DNA of 64,000 bases, taken from Diphasiastrum complanatum. Taxonomy: Eukaryota; Streptophyta; Lycopodiopsida; Lycopodiales; Lycopodiaceae. Shown here piece after piece: positions 19,425-33,607 of the stretch; position 1 is the stretch's first letter; every line of letters begins with the position of its first letter. The position numbers and the translations under genes are program-made. The stretch lies in NCBI GenBank assembly GCA_029204225.1, contig CM055109.1, forward strand, positions 45,079,045-45,143,044, in the 5' to 3' direction. The notes beneath the pieces were generated by a model. The model worked only from the letters and a program-made list of their open reading frames with translations, was not told the DNA's origin and made no database searches.

Positions 19425-19490
19425 GGAATGACATAAATACTATACAAATCTAGCAATTCTATGTTGGTATATTACGACATATGACAATTT
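19425..19490 (+). repeat. 5' LTR (right part) of the Tat/Athila-like element
   Basis: These bases continue 12880-13204 across the chromovirus insertion and end near 'atgacaatt' directly before the primer site. Confidence 0.6.
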
Positions 19491-19508
19491 TGGTGCCGTT
19501 GTCGGGGA
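19491..19508 (+). other. primer binding site, Athila/Tat type
   Basis: TGGTGCCGTTGTCGGGGA differs from the common plant Athila/Tat site (TGGCGCCGTTGCCGGGGA) only by two C-to-T changes. That site pairs with tRNA-Asp in known elements. Confidence 0.85.
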
Positions 19509-19559
19509 TAGCCAAATAAAGTTGATACAAACTGACAACTCCATCTCCATCCCTAGTGT

Positions 19560-20431
19560 ATGTCAGATAGAGCTGCTCGACTAGAAAAATATTGGAAACT
19601 TCGAGACGCTTTTTCAAAAGTCTTCAGGAATCTTTGCAAAGACGAGAATCACCTTTCCAGAATTTTAACGAAACTTTCTTTGATAATCTTCTTAATCCTG
19701 AAAATTTACCCGAAAACCTTCGTCCTGAAGCTTCTGCTACAACTGAACCAAGTTCCGAAGTTGTAAATCCAGTTCCTGATCCGGATCCTGATCCAGAACC
19801 AGAACCTGATCCAGAGCCTGATCCAGAGCCTGATCCTGAATCTGAACCTGAACCTGAACCGATTATGGAAGGCCCTGCTAAATATGATTATTTTAAAGAA
19901 ACATCTTCAGATGATGCTGACAGTTATGTTTCGCAGTTCGAGTCGATTGCTAACTCGAACAACGAAGGTGCTGACAAGCTGCAGATCTTCCCTGGTCTTA
20001 TGAGAAAGCAAGTGCGCATATGGTACAGCCAAGTTGAACCAGGACGTGTAGCTACCTAGTTACTGCTGATAGATGCGTTTCTGAACCAGTTCAGAGAAAT
20101 TGGTTATTCATCCAGAATTCTCGGACGACTCAACAATGTGCAGAAGAAGAGTAAAGAATTTCTTTGAAGGTACACACAAAAAGTAAAGAATCTAATTGGA
20201 AAACTAGCTGGTGTGTACCTTGTCGCGATGCAGGTCAAGTGGTTTTTGGCAGGTTTACCACCGAAAGTTGATCGATACTGCAGACAAGGAGATATGACTT
20301 CTTTATCAACAGTCATAGCAAGCGTTGAGAACTATAAGACTTCCAAGTTAGCACACAAAAGAGGTTCTACTAGACGAACTCGAAAGTCTAAGCATGACTC
20401 TAGCAGCAGTGAAGATGAATCTAAATCTTAA
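19560..20431 (+). pseudogene. Tat/Athila-like gag
   Basis: The start is ATG 19560 (MSDRAARLEKYWKLRDAFSK). A frameshift near 19615 moves to the frame reading SLQESLQRRESPFQNFNE, followed by an (E/D-P)n repeat (19775-19862). The capsid-like part reads DSYVSQFESIANSNNEGAD...RIWYSQVEP and, after a TAG at 20056, DAFLNQFREIGYS, KVKNLIGKLAGVYL and WFLAGLPPKVDRY. A TGA near 20164 breaks it again. It ends in a Lys/Ser-rich tail (KHDSSSSEDESKS). Structural protein of virus-like particles, decayed. Confidence 0.7.
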
Positions 20432-20586
20432 TCCATTCCAGTTCTAAATCAGATTCCAGTGACTCATCAGATACAAAAATTGATGATGCAGATTGAAGGA
20501 AGAAACGAAAGTCCAAACGAAAAGATAGCAAAACCACCAAGGATAAGTCTGCGACATCTAAAGTTGAAAAGCTTCGGAAAAGTAAT

Positions 20587-21318
20587 ATGGTTGATCTTAA
20601 TAAGAAGTTCAACGATCTGAAAGTTCAAATTTCAGAAGTTGCAGACAAGAGACCAAAGGCTTCTTCTTCGAACTCAGGAATATGGTGTATGAAGTGCGGT
20701 ACATCTGGACACTCTAAAGAAGATTGCAAATCTGTAAACGTAAAGTATGTTGAAGATCCTTCTCAGGAAGTGCTCTTTATATTTCAAGATGATGCGACTA
20801 CCAATTATGTTCAGGGTACCACAGCACCAACCCAACAAGGCAAACCAAAGTTTGCACCGAAAAGACACAATCCACCAGAATTTGTTGGTCCTATAATCAA
20901 GTCTACCAGTTCGACGAAACCCGTCTCGGGAAATTGCTATAACTATGGTGAACCAAGACATTTTTCGCCTGACTGTCCGCAGCCACGAAAGCCGATCGGA
21001 TATATACCTTTATGCTCGAACTACAAAGAACCTGGCCACAAGTATCCGGACTGTCCACAACCGCAAAAGCCGCGTCCAAAATACCAGTATGTTGCCACAC
21101 CTGCTGCTGCTGTTGATTCGAAAGTAAAACCTTCAGCGGACGCTGTTGTGCAGAAGGTTGATGTCATCGAAGACAAACAGACAAAGACAGTTGACCAATC
21201 TTGGCCAAGCAATGTTGAGAAGTTATTTAAAGTGACTACGAGAAGCAAAAGCTTCTCGAAACCAGATACAAAAGTATCTTCAAAGAAGCGGAGAAATTCT
21301 TCGAAGAAGAAATCTTAG
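20587..21318 (+). CDS. Tat-like gag nucleocapsid with three zinc-knuckle units
   Basis: This 243-codon open frame contains CMKCGTSGHSKEDC and two related units, CYNYGEPRHFSPDC and CSNYKEPGHKYPDC, in which the second Cys has become Tyr, so only the first knuckle looks able to bind zinc. It ends in a basic Lys/Ser tail. Nucleocapsid for RNA packaging, upstream of the protease. Confidence 0.75.
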   Translation: MVDLNKKFNDLKVQISEVADKRPKASSSNSGIWCMKCGTSGHSKEDCKSVNVKYVEDPSQEVLFIFQDDATTNYVQGTTAPTQQGKPKFAPKRHNPPEFVGPIIKSTSSTKPVSGNCYNYGEPRHFSPDCPQPRKPIGYIPLCSNYKEPGHKYPDCPQPQKPRPKYQYVATPAAAVDSKVKPSADAVVQKVDVIEDKQTKTVDQSWPSNVEKLFKVTTRSKSFSKPDTKVSSKKRRNSSKKKS

Positions 21319-21606
21319 AACAAGTCTATAACGAAGGAAGATCTTAAAGCTGACCCTGATTACGATCGTGATGCAGCCAAGTTATTCTCGAAGGATATTT
21401 TTGCGGAAGCGAAAGAAATCATCACTTCCAAATTACAGACAACTGTTGCAGAGAAGAAAGTCACATTTGAGAAAGGCAACATTGAAATCACGAAGACTAA
21501 ATTTTCTAACGCCACAATTGACAAGCCTATCTCGAAAGCAAATACGAAAGACTATGACATTGTAACTGATATTGGTTCTCTTCGCCCCAATATAACTTTC
21601 AAGCAA
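21319..21606 (+). pseudogene. gag-protease linker
   Basis: A Lys/Ser-rich coding relic sits in several frames (for example 21368-21565) between nucleocapsid and protease, broken by a TAG at 21316-21318. No separate function is evident. Confidence 0.4.
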
Positions 21607-22056
21607 TTGCTGGCAGATAACAATTATTACCGCAAACAGTTAAAAGGCCACTTTGTCCCTAAGAAGAAGAAACGAATTTCTGTGCCAGATGTTGGCGTAC
21701 TATCTATTGATTTTGGAGACCTTGGTGCACCAGAAATCGACGTTACAATTTCTGGATGCTTAATCAAAAAGGTGCCGATTGACTCAGGTTCGAGTGTCAA
21801 CATAATAACTGAAGACACTGCTCATGCTTTAGGTCTGACTAATATTCAACCAACCCAAAGAAATATCAAGTTGGCCGATTTGACACGAAGAAAACCTATT
21901 GGCATATTGAAAGACGTGATTGTATATATTCAAGCCAAGCCTTTTACAATGAACTTTATTGTTATCAAACCACTTGGTTTGTCATCTTACTCTGTTTTAA
22001 TTGGACGACCTTGGCTTTATCAGTCTAACGCAAGTGTACACTGGAAGTCCAGATAA
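21607..22056 (+). CDS. Tat-like aspartic protease
   Basis: In this 149-codon frame the active site is visible as KVPIDSGSSVNIITEDTAHA, followed by IKLADLTRRKPIGILKDVIV and SYSVLIGRPWLYQSNA, which is typical of Tat/Athila proteases (GRPWL). It would process the polyprotein. The frame ends at TAA 22054-22056, before the RT. Confidence 0.8.
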   Translation: MLADNNYYRKQLKGHFVPKKKKRISVPDVGVLSIDFGDLGAPEIDVTISGCLIKKVPIDSGSSVNIITEDTAHALGLTNIQPTQRNIKLADLTRRKPIGILKDVIVYIQAKPFTMNFIVIKPLGLSSYSVLIGRPWLYQSNASVHWKSR

Positions 22057-22436
22057 CTAAGATTCCAAACTGGCGAGACAACTAATCGTGGAAAGCCAGC
22101 AGACAGATTATCACCTGGAGTCGTGACAGATATGAAGGCGAAACTCCTATGTCCGACACCAGTTTCACTTCAGAAGATTCTTCTTATGCCCTTAATATAT
22201 TCTCTAATGCATCAGACTTCGAATTAAATTATTTTGAATGCTATGAGAATAATGATTCATCGAATGACGAAGAAGAATTCTTCGATGTCTGCAATGTAGA
22301 TGCTGATATAATTATAAATGAATAAAAAGGTGCAGACAAGAATTCTGAGGATTCTGATCAAGACACAAATGACGAATCTGACAAATCCGAACAAGAATTT
22401 GGTAATAAACATCAGGCTGACGACAAGAATAAATCC

Positions 22437-22918
22437 ATGGAGTCAGCCATGCGCGAAATTCATGGCCATACCAAGGCCAGTATGACGGAAGGTATAATTT
22501 TGCTAGATTCTATAAAGCTAATTGAACTTGCACCTGGAAAATTTGTGCATGTTTCTAAGTCCCTTGGAGAGATAGAATTAGTAGAATTTATTGAGCTATT
22601 GAAAGAGTACCAAGACGTATTTGCATGGTCGTTCGAAGACTTGAAGGGAATACTTGCTGAATTTGGCGAGCACCCCATTGATCTTAAAGAAGATGTTGTA
22701 CATGTCCGACAAAGACAGTATCGTCTCAATCCAAACTACTCTCTTATGGTGAAAGATGAACTCAACAAGCACCTTAAGACATACATTATATATCCCGTCT
22801 TAAGCAGTGAATGGGTGTCTCCCATTATTATAGTTCCAAAGAAAAAGACTGGCAAGACTCGAATTTGCCAGGATTTTAGGAAGCTGAATGCTGCTATCAA
22901 GAAAGACTCATTTCATAT
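22437..22918 (+). pseudogene. Tat-like reverse transcriptase, N-terminal part
   Basis: The frame reads YQDVFAWSFEDLKGI, HPIDLKEDVVHVRQRQYRLN, SSEWVSPIIIVPKKKTGKTR and ICQDFRKLNAAIKKD. This is the RT finger region of the Athila/Tat type (DVFAWS). Similarity stops abruptly near 22918 and the frame runs into unrelated sequence. The YxDD catalytic motif is not present anywhere downstream to 23.1 kb. Confidence 0.8.
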
Positions 22919-23074
22919 ATTTCGGGTATTTTTTTGGCTACTGTACTTTGTTTGCTATTGTATGCTACTGTACTGTACTGTATTGATTCTGTACCCACTC
23001 CCTAATTTTTTTGGCATTTTTTTGGGCTATTTTTGGGGGTGGAAAACTAAAAAAATATTAATTATTAATTAAAC
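22919..23074. other. T/A-rich junction segment
   Basis: T runs and 'actgtactgtactgt' repeats precede the hairpin repeats. The arrangement resembles 10180-10260. No gene is seen. Confidence 0.35.
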
Positions 23075-23301
23075 GATTCACCACGGTTCCCCCCACTGTA
23101 CGGTTCTCAGAACCGTGGTGAACCGTCCACAGTTCATATATATAAGGTGGCAGACCCCGGACGCGAACGCGCTAGGGGTGCGTCCGGGTCCCCGGACGCT
23201 TCCGCTTTTTTTTTTTTTAGTGTAAAAAAAATTGAAAAAAATTAAAAAAAATATGGACGCGGACGCGAATTGCCCGCGTCCGGCCCAGACGCGCACCTCT
23301 G

Positions 23302-23335
<34 letters not shown>
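23075..23335. repeat. GAACC-type palindrome plus GGACGCG-type repeat
   Basis: Bases 23075-23130 contain 'cggttctcagaaccg' and 'ccacggttc'/'gaaccgtgg' in inverted order. Bases 23140-23300 are rich in GGACGCG/GCGTCC with a T/A middle and end at 'cctctgatatta'. A (TA)n tract follows (23306-23331). Confidence 0.6.
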
Positions 23336-23336
<1 letters not shown>

Positions 23337-23337
23337 A

Positions 23338-23885
23338 TCTAAGGAAGCAGGGGCAGACGCGCGTCCGCGTCCAGACGCGTCCCCCATTTTCAAAAAAAAA
23401 AAAAATTCAAAAAAAAATAAAAAAACAGGCCCTTGCCCTTGTTGTCCCACATCCCCAAAGCGAAATAAAAACAATTTATGACCCCCGTCCCCCCCCTCCC
23501 CCCGGAATTACTTATCAGAGGGTGTCTGGCACCCACCTGCCCCCTCCTGTTAGAAAATAGGAAAACGGTACCCAAAAAAATTTGCAACAAACCTAACCAC
23601 TGCCCCCATGCCGCCCATGTTTGATATCTATAGAATCGGACACGAAAGAGCAACAATTTATATTTTTTGAGTCTCCAAAACTCTGTCTCATGCCCTCACT
23701 ATCTCTCTCTCCCTGACGAATCTATATTATACTATTATATGAATACAGGTAAACGATGTACTCCCCGGATGAACCTCAACAACTTACTAATTACTTATGC
23801 TCCACAATGTCATTCAACACAGGGAAGTTCAAGACCTACACAGTACCATGGCCTATGTGATGAGATAGGTTTAGGGTTTTGGGAG
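23338..23885. repeat. dispersed repeat carrying Argonaute pieces (copy 2)
   Basis: This copy is collinear with 5086-5640 (see that entry). The Argonaute part lies at its right end, directly before the CACATGGG-rich region of small gene copy C. Confidence 0.75.
23762..23872 (+). pseudogene. Argonaute PIWI pieces in the transposon-flanking repeat
   Basis: Bases 23762-23803 read SPDEPQQLTNYLCS. From 23823 the frame reads GSSRPTQYHGLCDEIGL. The order is permuted relative to Argonaute exactly as at 5507-5617, so both derive from one rearranged ancestor. The copy has diverged (GTTRPT to GSSRPT, YVL to HGL). Confidence 0.7.
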
Positions 23886-24201
23886 GTACAACGTCACATG
23901 GGCAACAAATCGGGGCATGTACAATGTCACATGGGCACTGTGGGGGAGCAGACCACGGGCCCAATCGGAGTGCAGCACGTGGGGGAGCTACACATGGGGG
24001 CAGGTACAGTAGTGACATTGGCACTGTGGGGGAGCAGGCCATGGAGTGATCATGAACAACTGCACATGGGGAAACAGGCTGTGGTGTTAAATAGGCACTC
24101 ACAAGGCCATTGTGAGAGGCATTGTGAGAGGCTTTTTTAGAGGCTGTGAGAGAGCCAGTGAGAGGCTGTGAGAGTCAGTTTGAGAAATAGGACGTCGTGA
24201 G
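23886..24201 (+). promoter_or_regulatory. CACATGGG-rich promoter and leader of small gene copy C
   Basis: CACATGGG or CACGTGGG occurs five times between 23895 and 24073. TTAAATAGGC at 24087-24096 is the TATA-like box. GTGAGAG repeats fill the leader to ATG 24202. The layout equals that of copy B. Confidence 0.6.
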
Positions 24202-24552
24202 ATGGCGGAGGGCATATCACTGAAGCCCGAGGGCGAAGCTCTATGGAAGCTCGAGGAAGATGTCAGACGGCACAATGAAAGGCATCGAAATTTGCAGAGA
24301 TGCAGGGACAGGCTCGGCAGAGAAATCCGGAACCGGAGCCACCTGCCCCCGCTGTGGCCCCTGCCCCTACTGTCGAGCTGGATTTGGATGAGCAGATTGG
24401 AATGAACTTCACACGACAACAGCTCATCATGGTCAGAAGGGCGGCCCACCATCGAGCTAACCAGGAGGCAGCTCGGGCTAACCGGGAAGGCAAAGCAGGA
24501 GCGATAGAAGAATGCACCTGACGAGGGCGAGGAGTCAGTGGAGGATCCATAG
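24202..24552 (+). pseudogene. small hAT-associated gene, copy C (no intron)
   Basis: From ATG 24202 the frame reads MAEGISLKPEGEALW then LEEDVRRHNERHRNLQRC. A neighbouring frame (24300-24521) carries PEPEPPAPAVAPAPTVELD, then EQIGMNFTRQQLIMVRRAAH and RANQEAARANREG. The end NAPDEGEESVEDP (TAG at 24550-24552) is back in the first frame. The 107-nt intron of copies A and B is absent and the region where it would lie is diverged. Two compensating shifts would restore one protein of about 116 residues. The function is unknown. Confidence 0.6.
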
Positions 24553-24985
24553 GAATGTTTAGAATAGATGGGGTCTAGCCGTATGTGGCTGACTATTGTT
24601 ATGTAATTTTCGGTAATAGATGAGACAACATTTAGTGTCTAACATAGTGTAAAGAACAGCCCCAGCCGTATATGGCAGAAATACGTATTGTTATTTTGAT
24701 ACATCTGATGAATTAATGTACGGTGTGTTTTTTGTGCAACGCGTGTCTGGTGTATTGCAATGTAATGTATGTATTTATGAAATGCTATCAGGGGGGGTGT
24801 ATTTATGTGAAGTGCATCTGTTATCAATCTGCTCTCAATTTTTGTGTAACTGTGTATGATGATTATGGCTGTGGGGTTTACTATTTAGGGTTCAATGATT
24901 GGACATGATGCATATGATCTGAGAGACATGAAGATGAACTTGTGTACCACAATAGCTCAAGCATTTACAATTTCCATACCACGTC

Positions 24986-25079
<94 letters not shown>

Positions 25080-25313
25080 TTGCACAGAGCAAACCATTTC
25101 TAACTAACCATTCAAATTTCACAGAGCTAACCAATTGTAAGCAACCATGATAAACTAGCCATGACACGAATAAACTGTAAAAAAATATATACATCTCATC
25201 TGATGCCAGTATACATGATAGTCTGTGTGTATCAATATCAACAAGTCTGTGCTAAAAAAATCATCCCTCTGCGTGCCAGATGCATCCTCAGGGGTGTCAA
25301 ATACAAAGTCTGG
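24553..25313. other. intergenic region between convergent genes of copy C
   Basis: It starts with the shared 3' region ('tagccgtatgtgg', 'ttttgatacatctg'), contains a (TC)n tract (24989-25076), and ends at the stop of the transposase. Length is 761 bases, close to the 716 in copy B. No gene is seen. Confidence 0.55.
24989..25076. repeat. (TC)n microsatellite
   Basis: A near-perfect CT tract of 88 bases lies between the two convergent genes. Confidence 0.95.
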
Positions 25314-29080
<3,767 letters not shown>

Positions 29081-29084
29081 AAAA

Positions 29085-29260
29085 AATGCATCCAGGGCCC
29101 GGACGCGTTCTGGGCCCCAGACGCGTCCAGAAAAAAAATTAAAATTTTTTTTTGGGACTCGTCCGACCCTGCGTCCGGGGGTCGGACGCGTCCAAGTTCG
29201 GGCGTCGGACGCGGACGCTAAAAGGCTGCGTCCGCACCGGACCCTCATGTCTGATATATA
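29085..29260 (-). repeat. GGACGCG-type repeat, minus orientation
   Basis: GGACGCG/GCGTCC blocks flank an A/T middle. The right end is 'accctcatgtctgatatata', the inverse of the start seen at 37909. Confidence 0.65.
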
Positions 29261-29297
29261 TATAAGTGTGTGTGTGAGTGTGTGTGTGTGTGTGTGT

Positions 29298-29555
29298 GTC
29301 TCAGACATAAGGATCCAGGCCAGACGCAGGCATTCCGCGTGCGCGTCCGGCATCCGGACCCGGACGCGTCCTACCCCTGGATGCGTCCATATTTTTTTTT
29401 ATTTTTTTTGGCTAAATAACTCTAAAAAAAAAAATGAAAAATTTTAAAAATAAATAAAAAAATAAAAAAGCGGACGCGCCTAGACCTTCAGACACACCCA
29501 TGGCACATCCGCGCCCGGACGCGCGTTCGGACGCAGGGTCCGCTTCCTTAGGTGT
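29298..29555 (+). repeat. GGACGCG-type repeat, plus orientation, complete
   Basis: It starts 'cagacataaggatccaggcc', has GGACGCG blocks, a middle with 'ctaaataactctaaaaaaaa', more GGACGCG blocks, and ends 'ggtccgcttccttag'. It is flanked on both sides by TG-rich sequence. The copy at 44655-44946 shares start, middle and end. Confidence 0.7.
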
Positions 29556-29715
29556 GTGTATAATCAGGGATGCGCGTCCAGCCATACGCGTCCGCATATG
29601 TGTTTTTTTTAGACTAAAAATACACTAACGCCCCCCCTTGGCGCGTTCGCTTCTGGACGCGTCCTCGGACGCGCGTCCGCGTCCGGGGGTCCCTGGCTTA
29701 GGTGTATATATATAC
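29556..29715. repeat. further GGACGCG-type fragment
   Basis: Bases rich in GCGCGTCC/GGACGCG with a T-rich middle end near 'ccctggcttaggtgtatata'. It is probably a third, rearranged copy next to the other two. Confidence 0.5.
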
Positions 29716-30411
29716 ATATATAGACATATACTTTATCAACAAGATATTAATCACTAAAAGAAATAGGGTCTCTATAGTATTTAAAAAAATTTCAAAAATC
29801 ACCCTAGATCCCCCATAAAATTTACTAATTTCTAATAGCCATATGAAAAAAAAAACATTGAAGAGCAACGTTCCGGGTCAAAAACCCAGAACGGGTTTTG
29901 GAACGAGTGGCACCATTATGCTATGTAATTTGTGTGGCAATGCACGTATCAAACTATCCAATGTATGTGGCAATGAAAGTACCAAACTATCATTGTCATA
30001 AAAATCATTAACTTTTAGGGTACTATATAGTGTTTTTGCAAGGTGCCAACTAAGTTCCATATGCCAATTTGGAAAATTGATCGATGCATCTATTTTTTTC
30101 AAAGTTCTCATTGAGACTTGAGTACATAAGGAGTTTGTTATTGACTTTTGCTTTAAACTCCCAAGACTATTTGATAAGAGATGCTTGATGCCATTTCAAA
30201 TGATATTCAAGTTGAGTGCCCTTTGTATGTGCATAGACTTTGGTTGCCCTTTGGTATCATCAGCTATTGTTAGTGGGTGATAAACTATCATCTTGTCGAT
30301 CAAGTCACTCGCCTAGACCTTCTGAGTAATGAGATATGGAGAACATTATGGATATCCAATGTTAAAGGCATTACTAGTCGATATGTTGCTGAACTAATCT
30401 TTCATTATATT
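29716..30411. other. A/T-rich stretch, no gene seen
   Basis: Only short open frames occur (for example 29878-30111 on the minus strand, which resembles nothing I know). Confidence 0.4.
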
Positions 30412-31032
30412 CTAGTCCCGATTTTTTGGGTTTACATCCACTTCCATGCTTCGTTGAAGTTGTCCCAACAAGTCTTTCACCTCTAAAAGCTTTGCGTGCC
30501 AATCATTGTTTAATTCCTCTACTACGGAAACTTGTGTACCTTGCAATATCGTGAGCACAGTGCTAGGGACAATTGTCAATCTTCTGTTGCTTATCTCAAA
30601 CGATGACTTCTTTTCTCTTTTTGCCTCGACGATCATTCTAGTAAAAAAAGATGGATAGATCTTGGCATATGTGTGTGAATTACTTAGTGAAATAACATGC
30701 CATTCACATAAACATGGTATCAACAAAAGATGGGCTTCAATTTTGGGGGTTTACAAAGGATTGTCCTTGGCAAATATAGTACTTGCAAACATACTTAAAG
30801 AATAACTTTGCCACTTCTATGAGTGAACTCTTTGTTGGCATGAGGCTTGTTTTGAAAAGTAATCTACCACCACATAAATTGAGTGCAAGTCTCGACAACA
30901 TGGTAGTTGTACAAAAAATTCTTGCTTATGGATTTCCAAGGTTATGTTGTTACTAATAAAGGTTGAAGTAGTACGCAATGGTATCAAAGCCATTGATCTT
31001 AGTGAATCAAGTGCCATTGTCTTGTGCTTCAT
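30412..31032 (-). pseudogene. degenerate gypsy integrase relic
   Basis: On the minus strand 30817-30930 reads LHSIYVVVDYFSKQAS, close to the integrase motif DSI.VVVDRFSKMAHF. A following frame (30412-30726) may be the remains of the downstream part. There are many stops. This is a low-confidence assignment based on one motif. Confidence 0.4.
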
Positions 31033-31955
31033 GAGATTGTGCCTTTAAAACTTGAATTTTGTGGTTGGAGAAACATGAAAGCGTCGCTTTCAATTATTTG
31101 CTGCAAAATTTGTGAAGCCGAATTCATTTTAACTAGTTGATTTTTTCCTACAAATCCGTATAAATACATGTGAAAAATTGTCAGCTATTAACTCGACTAT
31201 TTTAGGATTAATGGAGGCCAAACTCGTAAATATTGTACATCAAAACTCTCACACATGGGTAGGTGATTATTATAATATTATTTATTATTTAAGGGCTATA
31301 TGACTCTAGAAAAAGGAGAGAGAGTCATCCTTCACACCTATAGATAGGCTGAAAGGAATGGAAGAACTGAAGCCTTTGTCCATATTTGATTTGAAAAATT
31401 GGAAAAGTGAAGTACCCATCTTCTTCATTAGAGTCTATCGACAAATTCTCATCCGAATCAATATCCAATGTTGAGAGAAAATTGTTTATTGTGGCTTTGC
31501 TGCATTGAAGCCGAGTGCACTTAACCCAAGTCGTTCTTGTAAAATAGATATTGTTGAATTTCGAAACGGTTTGTCATTGTTAACTCAAAATTAAATGCAA
31601 GCACAACCACATCTTCAAGATTTATATCATCGACTCTTGGTTGGTTCTTTGTTGAACGCATTTTTGGCTTTTTCTAACCTTTGTGTACAGGTTATGTTGT
31701 GTGCTTGATTGATGTGCATATAGGTGATGAATTGAATGCTATATTGTTGTTGTACGACATGTTAACAGAGGCTGAGGTTCATATTTGAGCATGTTATGAA
31801 TCTCTTGAATTCTATGCACTTCTGATAAGTGATTTTGATCAAACTAGCAAAGCTAGTGAATGAATTGTCTAGCATAGAAGGATTTTGTGATTGATGCAGT
31901 TGTTTTTGGCCTAGATCTACCATTTTGGATCATTTTTAAATTTGAAATTCTCACA
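31033..31955 (+). repeat. probable LTR region of a copia element
   Basis: The sequence left of the primer site at 31956 should include a copia LTR ending 'ttctcaca'. No second LTR is present to mark its start. No gene is seen here. Confidence 0.35.
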
Positions 31956-31968
31956 TGGTATCAGAGGT
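31956..31968 (+). other. primer binding site of the copia element
   Basis: TGGTATCAGAGGT matches the tRNA-iMet site common to plant copia elements, and gag follows about 190 bases later. Confidence 0.8.
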
Positions 31969-32153
31969 CATAGGCGACCAAAAATAATTAATTGCTATTT
32001 TTAGTAAAATTTTAGGGTGACCTGAATTTTAGCATGCTTTTATGCATTTGTGTTAATCAAATCTTTACTAGCAACTACATGCAAGAGTTGCAACGAGAGA
32101 GAGTTCTATGAGGTTCTAAACTTGTGTGATTTCATTTGTTGACAGGAGAGTGA

Positions 32154-32990
32154 GTGCTAAGTGCATTAGAACATGTCAAAAAAGGTGTAAGCAATTACAT
32201 CATAGCTATTAATAGTGGAATCATGTTGGAAGGCAATGATAGACTTAACGCGACAAAACATGCAACTTGGAAAGTAAGGATGGAGTCCTTAAAGTTGAAT
32301 GAATTAATGGACATTGTTCTAGATGTCAAGGACCCAAGTACTTCAAGAGGCATTGAGGTATGACAAGAGAGCTCTCCACATTATCAAGATGAATGTTATC
32401 AGTGAACTTCTTAAAAAAGTTTGTAAGTGCACTTCTTTAAGGGATGCATGAAATGCATATAAGAATGTTTATGAATCCAAATCCACTTTTAGGATATTGC
32501 CCCTAACGAGGCAAATATTTGAGAGGGGACAAAATGAACACTTTTATCTTAAGAGTTAAGGCCTTGAATTATGATCTAGCATGCATAGATGAAAAAATCA
32601 AGGATCTAAAACTTGTTCAAGTTATGCTTAATGGGTTGTTGGATGATCATGCCAATCTACTACAAAGCTTTGCCATTCAAAAGACTTTTCCAATTGTTGA
32701 AGACTTGCAAGAGGTTTTGGTGGTTGAAGAGCATAGGTTACCAGCAAGAGGTGGAGGATCTTCTAGTTGTGGTGGAGGAGAAGAGGCACTCTTATCAAAG
32801 GGCAAGCTCAAAAGCAAAGGCAAAGATAAGGGGTTCAAGAAAGAATATGAATCCAAGTGAGGCTTTTTCTTTTGATGGTAAGAAGAGAGAGAAGTAAAAA
32901 CTGAAGCATTTTTATTGTGGCATAAAAGGACACTTTGCTAATGAATGCTTTAAAAAGAAAAAAGCGAAAAAAGGGAAGTAAGGCAATCTC
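32154..32990 (+). pseudogene. Ty1/copia gag
   Basis: Frames read ATWKVRMESLKLNELMDIVL (32250-32320), ESKSTF and then MNTFILRVKALNYDLACIDE, LVQVMLNGLLDDHANLLQSF (32534-32690), which is the UBN2-type copia gag. A Lys-rich stretch leads to a zinc knuckle FYCGIKGHFANEC (32907-32950) in which the first Cys has become His. Internal stops at 32361 and 32858 break it. It would form the particle of a Ty1/copia retrotransposon. Confidence 0.75.
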
Positions 32991-33072
32991 ACTTTTGATG
33001 AGGTGAACAAAATCTTTTTGATTTTTTTTCAATGTCTTCTAGTTTTTTATCCAATAAAGGAGATATTGATCC

Positions 33073-33605
33073 ATGGTGAGAATTGATGGTAGAGCAAGCT
33101 CTCACATGAGAAGGAACAAGGTCTTCTCATTTTTGATGACTTATGAAGGTGACATAAAATTCATCGACATGGCGAATAATGATGAACGTGCCATAAAGGG
33201 CATTGGAAATATTCATATTTCTCTCTCTACAAATAGGAATGCAAAGTTAGAGAATGTTTTGTTCATTCCTTCCATTACTAAAAATCTTCTTAGCGTCAGG
33301 GGTCTTCAAGTTGAGTTTGTTCGTAATGCTTGCTTGATAACTAAAAAAAAATCTTGATTGATAAAGGCAAAAAACAAGGCAAATTTTACAAACTTGATGC
33401 TCACAGTATTGCTAACTAAGAAAGTTTTGTGGAAAAGGAGTAAATGAAAAGTCAAGAGATGTGGCACGAGAGGTTGACACATCCCAATTTCAAAGCATTG
33501 TAGATAATGGCAAAAGGGAAGTTGTTCTTGGCCTTCCAACATCTCTTTCTAGCATCAATAAAGTTTGTGAGCACTGTGCATCGCCAAAGTCACATAAGCT
33601 TCCCA
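33073..33605 (+). pseudogene. copia protease and start of integrase
   Basis: GRASSHMRRNKVFSF matches the copia protease site D-G-A-S-S-H-M (the Asp lies just upstream, changed). IKGIGNIHISL, LENVLFIPSITKNLLSVRGL and the GAG-pre-integrase motif WHERLTHPNFKAL follow, then stop (TAG for Gln) and VCEHCASPKSHKLP. The element is cut at about 33608 by the LTR of a gypsy element. Integrase core, RT and RNase H are absent. Confidence 0.72.
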
Positions 33606-33607
33606 TA

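Noticed and set aside
31956-31968. Possible tRNA gene at the TGGTATCAGAG sites
   Set aside because: Only the 13-base complement of a tRNA end is present, without the cloverleaf. Position next to gag shows these are primer binding sites.
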